DNA from: Ostrinia nubilalis
Lineage: Eukaryota > Arthropoda > Insecta > Lepidoptera > Crambidae
Length of the DNA stretch: 64,000 bases
Assembly (NCBI RefSeq): GCF_963855985.1
Contig: NC_087104.1
Location: forward strand, 10,230,001-10,294,000
Reading direction: 5' to 3'
Part shown: positions 1 to 12,800 of the stretch, one piece after another
Numbering within the stretch: position 1 is the stretch's first letter
Layout of the letters: every line of letters begins with the position of its first letter
Translations under genes and position numbers: made by a program
Notes under the pieces: model-generated
The model's database searches: none
Seen by the model: only the letters and a program-made list of their open reading frames with translations
Told to the model about the DNA's origin: nothing

Positions 1-146
1 CGTGACAATCACACAAATTGAGGAGATTATAAATGACACCAATGGGTGAACCCTTGTTGAAACAAGGACATTTTTCACTGATATGTCGTTAATGAAGATT
101 CAGCAGTACCGTACTCGGCGTAATGTTCATACACACCGAGTACTCG
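1..146. other. Left edge, CERT intron 10 remnant
   Basis: No START-domain exon can be read on the minus strand here. Short pieces such as GAGTACTCGG at 138-147 resemble decayed array A units. Confidence 0.4.
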
Positions 147-154
147 GCCGAAAG

Positions 155-695
155 CATTCTGGGAGTCGGTAGTCAATGCGAAAAATGGCTCAACGGTTGG
201 AATGTGCAGGTGTCAAAATGTCCATACGGACCGGCTGTTAGTGTGGCAAAAAGTATGAACGTCGAAATGAGCAATGGTTAAAATGATCTGAAGTTAAAAT
301 GTCTTCGGGTTTATTCAAACAAGCGTCTTATTGTATAATAGCTAACGTGAACAGGTGTTTAAATGCATCAAGGTAAAAATATCCAAAAAACTCTTTATTG
401 ACTGGATTACAAGAACATTGAACATTTTGACATTTAATTTTATTAATTTAATCATGAGCACAATATATCAGTTGATCATTTTATCTATCACACCTTTTGT
501 TGTACTTGTATTTTGTGATGTGTACCATTTGTCACTAAACCATTGTAACCATGGTGATAATGTACATTTTGACACTGGGACTTTTTGACGTTCATACTTT
601 TTGCCACACTAACAGCCGGTCCCTATGGACATTTTGACACCTGCACATTCCAACCGTTGAGCGACTTTTCGCATTGACTACCCACTCCCAGAATG
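155..695. mobile_element. hAT-like MITE at the edge of array A
   Basis: Inverted ends of about 100 bp (155-262 against 590-695) start CATTCTGGGAGT and end with its complement. Flanks carry the perfect 8-bp duplication GCCGAAAG at 147-154 and 696-703, as expected for hAT insertion. The interior codes for nothing recognisable. Confidence 0.8.
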
Positions 696-734
696 GCCGA
701 AAGCACTGTCTCGCCCGTTTGCTCGGTACGTGTG

Positions 735-2075
735 ATCAAGGCATGGTGGTGGACAAGGCGCTAGGTGGTCTCTTGTAGCGACCACGCACTCACCGGGTAC
801 TCGGCGTTGGTGGTGGAGTGGTCATTGACGGATGTAAGTGGTTTCCTATGGTAACCATGTCACTCAACGAGTACTCGCCGTTGGTGGTCTCCTGTGGTAA
901 CCACGTCACACAACGAGTGCTCGCCGTTGGTGGTCTCCTGTGGTAACCACGTCATTGCTAGGGACTCACCGGGTACCCGGCGTTGGTGGTGGAGTGGTTG
1001 GTGACGGTGTAGGTGGTCTCCTGTGGTAACCACGTCATTGCTATTGACTCACCGGGTACTCGGCGTTGGTGGTGGAGTAATTACTGACCGCGTCGGTGGT
1101 CTCCTGTGGTTACCACGTCACTCAACCGGTACTCAACGTTGGTGGTCTCCTGTGGTAACCACGTCACTTTTTGGACACTCACCGGGTACTCGGCATTGGT
1201 GGTGGAGTAATTACTGACCGCGTCGGTGGTCTCCTGTGGTTACCACGTCACTCAACGGGTACTCAACGTTGGTGGTCTCCTGTGGTAACCACTTCACTTT
1301 TTGGCCACTCACCGGGTACTCGGCGTTGGTGGTGGAGTGGTTGGTGACGGCGTAGGTGGTCTCCTGTGTAACCTTGTCACTCAAAGAGTACTCTATGTTA
1401 GTGGTCTCCCGTTGTAACCACGTCACTCGGTAACTCACCGGGTCTCGGGGTCGGTGGTGGAGTACTTACTGACCGCATCGGTGGTCTCCTGCACGTGGTT
1501 ACCACGTCACTCAACGGGTACTCAACGTTGGTGGTCTCCTGTGGTAACCACGTCACTTTTTGGACACTCACCGGGTACTCGGCGTTGGTGGTGGAGTAAT
1601 TACTGACCGCATCGGTGGTCGAGTAATTACTGACCGCATCCGTGGTCTCCTGTTGTAACCACGTCACTCGGGAACTCACCGGGTACTCGGCGTTGGTGGT
1701 GGAGTAATTACTGACCGCATCGGTGGTCGAATAATTACTGACCGCATCGGTGGTCTCCTGTTGTAACCACGTCACTCGGGAACTCACCGGGTACTCAGCG
1801 TTGGTGGTGGAGTAATTACTGACCGCATCGGTGGTCTCCTGTTGTAACCACGTCACTCGGGAACTCACCGGGTACTCAGCGTTGGTGGTGGAGTAATTAC
1901 TGACCGCATCGGTGGTCTCCTGTTGTAACCACGTCACTCGGGAACTCACCGGGTACTCAGCGTTGGTGGTGGAGTAATTACTGACCGCATCGGTGGTCTC
2001 CTGTTGTAACCACGTCACTCGGGAACTCACCGGGTACTCAGCGTTGGTGGTGGAGTGGTTGGTGACGGCGTAGGT
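735..2075 (-). repeat. Tandem array A: CERT exon 10 tail plus splice donor, mostly 81-bp units
   Basis: Exact 81-bp steps are seen at 1861, 1942 and 2023; farther from the exon, units are shorter, longer and more diverged (about 17 in all). Read on the minus strand, a unit is 51 bases of exon 10 ending GAGTACCCG, then GTGAGT starting a 30-base stub that ends in ACAACAG, then exon sequence again. The 27-codon unit keeps the CERT frame open from the true exon to about 1398, so use of a distal donor would add 27-residue repeats to START. Units near 735-1400 often carry TTGAG in place of the GTGAG donor. Confidence 0.9.
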
Positions 2076-5000
2076 GGCGCGGTCGGCGGCGCGCACGTGC
2101 GACCAGAACAGCGCGTCCCGCTGCGACGCGGGCCAGATGCGCTTGAACGTCTGGTGGAACACCAGCGCGTCTGATGACATCTCCTCGACGATCGTCATTG
2201 TTTCCAGTGTTGCTGTAGAGAGAAAAGCAGAGACTTTTTATTTGCACTTCGAAAAGTGTAGTCTTGTTGTTCCTGCACTTCGAAATTGAAACCTTTCAAA
2301 AGTGTAATCTTGATCCTTTTCATGTATTATTGAGAAGGAAACACTTGAACTGATACTCAGTTTTCGACGCTAATAAACCAATAAATGGTATGGGAAATAG
2401 GCCTGAGAAGCACATGAAGCTGGCATCTTATTTGCTTATAATAAGTGCTATTTTGAAACAAATTGTAGTCTCACTCATGTCTCACAAGAACTCAATAAAG
2501 AAAGAAAATGTTTATTTGTCACACAATAAAAAGAAAAACAAAGAAAAATACCTTAACATAATAAACAAGACACAGTTTTCTCTCCTTTCTATAATGATAA
2601 AAGTCTACTCACTCTCCCACTCGTATCTGTAGCGCGGGTTGAAGAAGTAATGGCACATCTCGCGGGCGGACACGCCGCGGACTTTGTGCATCGCCTTCAG
2701 GGGGTCCATCACCATGCCGTCCACTTCCATCTCCCTAAAAACAGAAGAGAATATGTCATCATCGTAATTTTAGCTATTGGCCCACTGCTGGACATCAGTG
2801 GACATAAACCTAACCCAATGCCACAAAGCACGATCTTTTTATTTTTTCATCCAATCAAGATTCTATATTGGTGTACCGAGTACCGTTACCGTAAAACCGT
2901 TTACCGTTTTAAGTACCGTTCTGCCAACACCCTTGACATGGTCCCTCGCTGGGTACTCGGCTTTGGTGGTCACCTGTGGTAACCACGTCACTCATTTGAG
3001 AACTAAACTATGCTATCGAACTATTGGTAAATCGTATGAAAGTCTTATGAATTACATCAATGAAATTGACCGGTGGGTCTAGACAAAGTGCACATTATAA
3101 TCGCAAACCAATCGAAAAGTGGTCGAAAAGTTTTTTTTTTTGTATGGAGTTTTGACGGATTCGATTTCCGATTCGATCAAAAAGTGCATTTTGTCTAGGG
3201 GGGCAGGAAAAAATATATGTGTACAAAGACACAGGTGGCATGATTGATATACAACAAATGAATGACATAAAAATGGCAAAATATCATACCTTCTGTACAT
3301 CCTCATGTCTCCCTCTTCGGCGAACAACTGCCAGCCAATCTCACCGCCAACGCCCTCGAAGGCGGCCTGGATTTGCTCTGTTGATATCCTGTCGATCTGG
3401 AACAAATAATATTTTATTTAGTTAAGCTACATAGCTATATTCAACCGAGGTAAATCGTCGAATCCAACTCGGCTGGGCAGCATTCGGGAAACTACGCAAC
3501 ATCTTTTCGTCCAAAATACCTCAGTGCCTAAAGACGAAAGTCTTTAATCAGTGTGTGTTGCCAGCGATGATATACGGCTCGGAAACGTGGCCTCTCAACG
3601 TGCTATGGAGAGGGCTATGTTCGGAGTTTCTCTACGAGATCGAATCAGAAATGAGGAGATCCGTAAACGAACCAAAGTCGCTGACATAGCCCAACGGATT
3701 AGTAAGCTGAAGTGGCAAAGGGCAGGGCATATAGTACGCAGAACTGACGGCCGATGGGGCAGCAAGGTTCTGGAGTGGAGGCCACGTACCGGAAAGCGCA
3801 GCGTAGGACGTCCACCCACAAGGTGGACCGACGACCTCATAAAGGTAGCGGGAAGGCGCTGGATGCAGGCCGCCACCACCATTGTGGAAATCATTGGGGG
3901 AGGCCTATGTTCAGCAGTGGACGTCCTATGGCTGAAATCTTGGCTCGGCTTACTTGAGGAGCGGGTTGTATTATAGAGGGAGCGTGTCTTACCTCAGGCC
4001 ATAAGGGGTGCACTGTGAGCCGGTTGTCGATGGCCGGCGGCGGCAGCTCGACCTCGTCTCTGGTGTGCACGCTAGGGGGCACCACTTGCACCGCTCCTCT
4101 ATCTTGTCGGAGCCTGTTCATTGACTCACCTCAGGCCATAAGGGGTGCACTGTGAGCCTGTTGTCGATGGCCGGCGGCGGCAGCTCGACCTCGTCTCTGG
4201 TGTGCACGCTAGGGGGCACCACTTGCACCGCTCCTCTATCTTGTTAGAGCCTGTTCATTGACTCACCTCAGGCCATAAGGGGTGCACTGTGAGCCGGTTG
4301 TCGATGGCCGGCGGCGGCAGCTCGACCTCGTCTCTGGTGTGCACGCTAGGGGGCACCACTTGCACCGCTCCTCTATCTTGTCAGAGCCTGTTCATTGAAC
4401 TCACCTCAGGCCATAAGGGGTGCACTGTGAGCCTGTTGTCGATGGCCGGCGGCGGCAGCTCGACCTCGTCTCTGGTGTGCACGCTAGGGGTCTCCACTTG
4501 CACCTCTCCTCCTCCATCTTGTCGGAGCCTGTTCATTAAACTCACCTCAGGCCATAAGGGGTGCACTGTGAGCCTGTTGTCGATGGCCGGCGGCGGCAAC
4601 TCGACCTCGTCTCTGGTGTGCACGCTAGGGAGCGCCACTTGCACCGCTCCTCCATCTTGTCGGAGCCTGTTCATTAGACTCACCTCAGGCCATAAGGGGT
4701 GCACTGTGAGCCGGTTGTCGATGGCCGGCGGCGGCAACTCGACCTCGTCTCTGGTGTGCACGCTAGGGGGCGCCACTCGCGCGCACCGCTCCTCCTCCAT
4801 CTTGTCGGAGCCTGTTCATTAAACTCACCTCAGGCCATAAGGGGTGCACTGTGAGCCGGTTGTCGATGGCCGGCGGCGGCAGCTCGACCTCGTCTCTGGT
4901 GTGCACGCTAGGGAGCGCCACTTGCACCGCTCCTCCATCTTGTCGGAGCCTGTTCATTAAACTCACCTCAGGCCATAAGGGGTGCACTGTGAGCCGGTTG

Positions 5001-6827
5001 TCGATGGCCGGCGGCGGCAGCTCGACCTCGTCTCTGGTGTGCACGCTAGGGGGCGCCACTCGCGCGCACCGCTCCTCCTCCATCTTGTCGAAGCCGGTCT
5101 CGACAGCATCGTAGAACTCGTCGTCCGGTAATGTGGAGTGGGGCCCTTCCTGGTGACAACAAAAAAACAACAATGAAAATATGTAATGAAAAAATACAAA
5201 AAAATACGTCTTACTTTAACCGGTAAAGCATTTGATAAACGCACTCACATGACAAGTTACAAAATATTTTATTTTGCTAAAATACAAAAAGTTGTCATGG
5301 TTACCATGTCATTTCCTACAAATTGTACTGAAAAAATTGTGAAAAAACAATAATTTTATAGGAAGGTACACATAGGTACACCTGCAAAAATAATCATAAT
5401 ATCTTTATCACCATCTAAATCTAGTCGTGCTAATTAAGGCACCCCAGATGTTTCAAGACAAGGAAAATCCTCACAATTTATTGGGTAAACAAAGCATTTA
5501 AGGTACTCGTACCAAAGAAATGTTGTACCTACCTATCACTTGTATCGAGTAGGTACCTCACGTAGTTGATTATTCCGCGCGGCGCTAACCTACATACGGT
5601 TAAGGACATGTAGTGAAGAAATAAATTTGTCGATTGCGTCGACATTATCACTGAGTGCATAATAATTATGGAACCCTTGATCCATTCAAGGTTGCATTCT
5701 CCGCATGACTCTTATATTTTATTCCAAGACTAGACAAGAAAAGGAGGTAAAAGTATTATTTGATCACCTACTACTATGCTGAAGCCTAAAACTTTGCTAT
5801 AGCAAATTGTTAAGATAAGTTACAGTGTTATAAATAACACTGTTAAGAATTTTAGGAATCCTCATTATTATTTTATTATTATTCTTAAATCTAATTTGAA
5901 CAGCTAACAGCTTCCAATAAAATTAATAAAACTCCTTTATTCTCAACTTATCAACAGCACTTTCACACGTCCCATCATACGTAAGTACGTAAACTACCCT
6001 ACAACAAACGACCTATTTATTGTGTAGGCAGAACGGAATGGTGGCATGACCTCAATTAATGTCACCAAAACCTTTGCAAAAACCGATGTGATATTTACCT
6101 AAAATCTAGAGCACACTAGTAAGGATATAATATGTATATTTTAGAAAGTTATTGATGGTAAGACTTGTTTAGATGTAATTAGGACAGTAATGTTTATTAA
6201 CGCCCGTATTCACAAACGATGCTTGCTAAGTGAAGCAGCAAATCGAACGCACAGCGTTGAATAGAGCTCAGTGATTGGTTCGTGACCCTGTGCGACCACG
6301 CGCACTGTGAGACCTCATAGTAATGTTTGTGAATACGGGCGTTACTCTACATCTTATGTAAAGAAAGGAAAACCCATCTCGTATATTTTAATCTCGAAAC
6401 TGTTTGTAATACTTAGTTACTGTGAAGCAGTTATAAAGTAGGTAAATATTTAAAGTGTTATTACTTCAATATCATATTGTTGGTGAGATTTGAATGTGAA
6501 ATCAAGTCACAGATTTATTTATTTTATTTTATCTTTAATTTGTGATAGGTATTTTAGTTTTCAGAGTGTATTTTTTTATTTTATTTGTATCATGCGAAAA
6601 ACATTTTGTATCCATAATACACTATCTGAAAGGTAAACCATAAGTAAATGACAACAGGTGCATTTTATTGTTTTTAATATTTTATTGTCACGAAATGGTA
6701 TTAAACATGCATTACAACGCTATTGTACCTATGTAATCGCAATCGAGCATGTGATCAAACACATGACGTCTGACCGACTTTTAACATATTAATTTATCCC
6801 AACTAATATTATAAATGCGAAAGTAAC

Positions 6828-6864
<37 letters not shown>

Positions 6865-9800
6865 TACGCTTTCCCGCTTAAACCTCGCAACCGATTTTGA
6901 TGAAATTTGGCATAGAGATAGTTTGAGTCCCGGGAAAGAACATAGGATAGTTTTTATCCCGGTTTTTGAAACAGGGACGCGCGCGATAAAGTTTTTCTGT
7001 GACAGACAAAATACCACGCGGGCGAAGCCGCGGGCGGAAAGCTAGTTATGCTATAAAACCGATAACAGTTAATGTTAGTTTAAACATTTTATGACACTTT
7101 CTTGATAATAAAATATTTTTTCCGTGTTGAACACCATCCTATGTTCCAAATTCTCAGACATGTTTGATGTATACTTACTCTCTCATGGACAACGAAAGTC
7201 TTCAACTTTGTTTTTTTTTTACAAAGAATAACTGGAAAATAAGTGGTTATGGTAAATCACAAATCCTTGTTAAGTTGTTAACATTTTTTTATTACTTTAA
7301 AACAGCGGTTCCCAAACTTATTTTGTTTACTGCCCACTTTGAGAATAAATTTTTTTAGCGCTTCCATTTGTAGTCGAGAGTCGAGTGCTCAGTCGGTGTC
7401 TAAGAGACCTCCTAGTAAATGACGCCTCCCAAGCCTCTACACAACGTCCCGATTTTTTTTTTCTGGGTCTCTTACCGCCCCCTTTAACCCTGCAGCGCCC
7501 ACAAGGGGGCGTTATCGCCCACTTTGGGAAAGACTGCTTTAAAAGGTTGTTGTTACAAAACGTATGTGCCAATTCCCAGCAACTAAAAGGCTTATTAAAA
7601 TAGTGTTTTAATGGTGAGGAGAATGACATCAGTGGTACCATCACACAACAATAATTATGGTACTACCAATATGTAGGTACATAAAACTATATTTTTTACT
7701 TACTTTATTATTTTACATAAGTCAGTCGGTGCCTGATGTATGGGAGCGGCACGGGAGGGGTAACATTGACATATTATGACATGACAGAGCGTATAAATCT
7801 GCCCCCCTAGACAAAACGCACTTTTTGATCGAATCGAAAATCGAATCCGTCAAAACTCCATACAAAAAAGGGGCTTTTCGACCACTTTTCGACTGGTTTG
7901 CGATTATAATTTGCACTTTGTCTATACCCAGCCCCCCTAGACAAAACGCACTTTTTGATCGAATAGAAAATCGAATCCGTCAAAACTCCATACAAAAAAG
8001 GGGCTTTTCGACCACTTTTCGACTGGTTTGCGATTATAATTTGCACTTTGTCTAGACCCACTGAACGAGATAAGTCTCGCTGACGTTTGACGTTACAAAA
8101 ACACCCTCCCGTGCCGCTCCCACACCTCAGGCACTGACTGCTGACTGAAGCGCTAGACCTAGTAAATTATTTTATTAGTATAAGATAAGAGTAGGCGCAC
8201 ACCGTTGATTTTTCGTCGGCCGATAGTTTAGTCGGGCGGTTGATCAGTATGGGCATGTATGGGAGTGCGCACACTACGCCGATTCGATTTGGCCGATTCT
8301 TCATACAATTTAAAATCGGGCACAACTATCGGCCAACTAAAAATCAACGGTGTGCGCCTACTCTGACGTGTCTTTCCCATGACATTTATTATACACGTTA
8401 CGGGTTCCAAATATAGTCCCCACACTTTAGGGAATAGAAAATGTAGCGTTCATTACCCATCAGGTCATGGCAAATGACAACACCACCATAAACGTGTCTG
8501 GACTCTGGACACACCCCGTTATGGCGTGGCGTCATTTGTGCGTGACGTCACTACACTCCCCTTGGCAACAGGAACGGATTGCGTGCCGAAATGTGGCATT
8601 TGTTGGCAAAATGTAGCCTTGCCAACTTTCAGTGCCATAGATGGAGGCAGCGGGTAGGTCAAAACTGGTTTTAAAAGAAAGTGAACCTTTTAACCACAGA
8701 TGGTTGGTCAAATCAATTCTTTGAGCAATAAGTACAAGATGGTTTAATAAAGTATGATGTAATTTCTTAATCACATTTTACCCATATTCAATCTTGAAAA
8801 TCAAGCTAAAAAGTTCGTTAAAAGCTTTATGCTTGGTATTCAGAGTTTCTTGAGAGGTAACTGATATAAGTCAAAACGTACTTGAATTTGAAGCTTCTAG
8901 GTCTGCTAGAAGTGCCTTAGAATTTTGATGATCGGTGAGTCAGTCAGTGAGTCAGTCAGTGAGTGAAAAAATTAAGTAACTTTGACCCGTTATAATTCTT
9001 AAACTACTGGTTCAAATTGAATGAAATTTTAAATATACCGTGTCTTTACAATGCCTGCATAGCTAATGAAAATTCAGCCTTCTAGTTTTATCCACAACGA
9101 AGTTACAGGCAGTCGAAAATGGCCTGAATTGCTTCGAGAAAAGGATGGTACGGCACGGTCTTATGCAGTCGTAATGGGACCTATTTTAAAACCAAAATGT
9201 TGCCTATACAGAGTAAACAAGTGTATAGAGTAAACAAGGCTGCCAACATCATAGCATTAATGAGCCACAGTGGCCGGTCACAATAGCCCCTTTGTTCTGG
9301 ATTCAACGGGGAATTTAGCACATCAAAGCTTGGGTGACGTCACTGCGCTAAGTATTGCTATATCTCAATAAAGAGCGGGAACGAGTAGAATAAAGGACAG
9401 AAAATTGCTATTCCGAAATGTTAAGCGACGAACATGAAACTCACGAAATACAACGATCTTCTCACTATACTATACATAACTTTTTTAAACCACTAAAATA
9501 GTTATAGGCATTCAAATTAGGCGATAAGTGCTTTAACAATAGTTTTTATACAGGCACTAACATCTTAACTAAATGTCACGTTAGAGTCGTATCAAAAACA
9601 TCTAACTAGCTTGATTTAAGAATCTGTTAACTTGTTGTTATAAATAAACTTGTTAATTTATGTGTAGCTGTACGAAAAAGTTATAAACAACATTTTGAAA
9701 CTATTGAAACTGAATTACTAGTACGGAAACGATTTACGACGAACTGCAATCAAGCCCACATCAAACGCACCTATAGTCATATAAATCAAAGATTAAGATG

Positions 9801-12800
9801 TACAGACGACAACACAACACTGTGAAAGCTTAACCAGTTGTAATAGGATCCATTTTGCAACAAAAAGTCATAGACTAAGAGCTAGTGAACGCCAGACCTA
9901 CGTCATTTTATAAAAGCTGAAAGTTTGTCAGCGTATGCTCCCAATATAGGATTTATTAATGTTGGTGAATTATGAAGTTTGGGTCATCGTGGCTTTACTA
10001 TAAAAGCTGATTTTTATAAATCATATTTGATTATTAGAAGTAGTTTCCTCATCAGCCAGACAGCTTTGACCGTTCCAACTCCTTGCCAGACAGTTTTTTA
10101 GGGTAGCTGCCAAAGCCACGATGACCCAAACTTCATAATCCACCAACATTATATCCTATATTGGGAGCATACGCTGACAAACTTTCAGCTTTTATAAAAT
10201 GACGTAGGTCTGGCGTTCACTAGCTCTTAGTCTATCATAGTCTGATCGACTGACTGTAGAACATTACACACCAAGGCTACATCACTGGCATCTAAATGCA
10301 GACGATCACACGCACACAGAACCCTCACAATCTTGAAAGCTCTAAACGCCTGGGTGAGCTAACGAAATGCTCTGACGTCATCAGTGATACCGTCATTACG
10401 AGGGGAGCAGTCTGTTCCCTTATCGTCATGACGTCATCGGCGAGCTATTTTAGGGTGCCGGAGTGGCTAAAAGTGGACCTTGACCAGGAATATGATGTCA
10501 CTTCTAATATTAGATTTGCAAAATTAACAGTCTACCCTTGAGGCAAGCCCATTGAGTAATTTTACATAACCCATTACTCCTATTAGTTTATTATTATCTA
10601 GATCAACCAGTAAAATACTATCCAACTATGTAGAAATCGGCAAAAAGAAATTATCATCTGCATTTTCAGTTTTCTGTTCCCTTATCTTAAAATCAGTTTT
10701 CAAAAGAAAAGGGTTGATTCCAGGGCCGTTGAAACCTTTTCATACAAACTTTCAAAGGTGATATGTCAGAGTGATTTTATTTTAAAAGTTTCGTGAAGAA
10801 TGCTGTATTTGAGTAGTAGAATTAAATCAACCTTTTTCGTTAGAGCACACAATCCTAATCACCTCACATTACGGGCTGGATCCAGCTCAAACAAAAAAAA
10901 TAAAAAATTTGCATTTGAACATTTAAAAACAAACCTCACGTAACAAATCTCGTAAGCGGCAGCATAAAACCAAATGGTACGATATTACGGAGTGCAAAAA
11001 GTGAAAGAATGCACTAATTGCAGGAAGCAACGCTCGCGGCTAGGAAGGGAGAGTGGGCGAACACAAGCGCCGGCAGCAGTCAGTCAGTTGATTATATCGA
11101 TTATCGGTTATCATAACGCGAGCAATCGAGTCTTGCTCCGTTATCGATATAGCTCGATTACCCGCAGATTTGCGGTGGCGCTGAGCGAGCAATCTGTGCC
11201 AGAAGCTTTTAAAGGAGGAAGAAATTACCTATAATTACGGAGCTTCTAAAAGCTCTGTCATTTGAAAGACGTTTTGTTTAGTTTAGTGTGCGGTCTTGCA
11301 AACGCACGGCAAACGTCCGTCTCAAAACGTCTGATTTGAGCTCAAAGAATTTGAACAATTTTAGACGATAGAAATAGCGAATGCAAAGGAAATTGGAAGC
11401 AATTACAAAGGAAATGCTGGACGTTACAAAAATTTTAATGAGTAATACAAGGATATTTCTAATTAAATAATACTAAAAGTTTTGTAAGCACAAAAATGGT
11501 TAAGCAATACTTGTCAAGACGCTCCTAACCAAACACACATTACACAATATTTAGAGCATTTAGGATTGGAAATCTAAATGGAGGTAAACGAAACCGCTAC
11601 CGGCAACATAAACTCTTCTAATTAACTCAATCAACATCTACGGAAGTTTTACAAACCTTGAACTTGTAGGGGCTAGACTCTTAAGTAGTTTACCGAGAGA
11701 TTGTTGGCTAAACTAGTATTGGATAGAGAAGTGACAGCATAATCCACACTAAGAAGTTAAACTGGCATGAAGTCAACATGGCGTTTGATAAGCTTAATTC
11801 GTTTAGGCGAATTTATTCGTAACTGCTTTTAGCGAGGATTAAACACGTCAGTTTCAATTAAATTACTTTCTCATATTTCAATTAAGAATGACTACGTGAT
11901 ACGTGATTTCATAACTGTTATAGCAAAATGAAAGGATATTAAATACATAATCAATTCAAAACGTTTTTTACATATTTATCATGCTGTCAAAATTTAACTT
12001 TCAGTTTCAATTTATTTTGATTCAAACTGTTACAAATCATCTGTGTTATAAATCGACGTTGAATTAACTGTTGAAAGCTTCCAAACGGAATAACGATTTA
12101 TAAGAACCACTGAACTTCGTACATAAAAGCACGTAAATTAAAGGGTGGAAACCCGCAGTCATTAATACCAAACAAGAAAACATTCCTGAAATATTCAAAA
12201 TAGCGCGTACGAGCAGCGTTGATCGTTAATAGTTCATTGCCATTCAACTAAATAAGTGGTAAAAATAGAAACTACTTTAAAGGTTAAAAAGGGCTACATT
12301 AAAATGCGCCCTTTGAAACAAAAATACATGGAGGACACAAAGACTTTGTCAAATGATGTAACATGAATCAAACAGCACAAGGTATAATTAGTGAAAAAGA
12401 TTGACCACAGGTCCACAACCAACCAAAACGATTAGTATAATATGCAATGGACTGTGTAAGAGGACTTATTTATAAGTATAGTAAGACTAGAAGATCAATA
12501 TCAATAAATTAAACACGTCCAGTCACATCAGTAATTGATGTCCGCCGATGCTGTCATGTCAACGTCACACTCAACATTAATTCACGTACGAATGATGGAT
12601 CACGATACGACGGCAATATAAATATGCAAGTTCTGTCGAAAGTTAGATTTGTTTGAACGGCGTCTACGGTCAATTTACTTTGGAAAATAAAACTGATTGT
12701 GCCTCAATTTCGTAACTTGGAGTCCATCATGTCGAAAGGGTCCAGTTTTGTTGCAAAATAACAGCTAATACAATTTCGATTTCGAAATGTGTCAATTAAA

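Noticed and set aside
355..588. 77-residue frame near the left edge
   Set aside because: Lies wholly inside the hAT-like MITE and has no recognisable content; its first codons are AT-rich noise.
3551..3976. 141-residue protein-coding gene
   Set aside because: It is the C-terminal end of an RTE-clade LINE with a broken frame upstream.
3991..5095. CRISPR-like look of regular repeats
   Set aside because: Units are contiguous with no variable spacers, carry exon code and lie in an insect gene.
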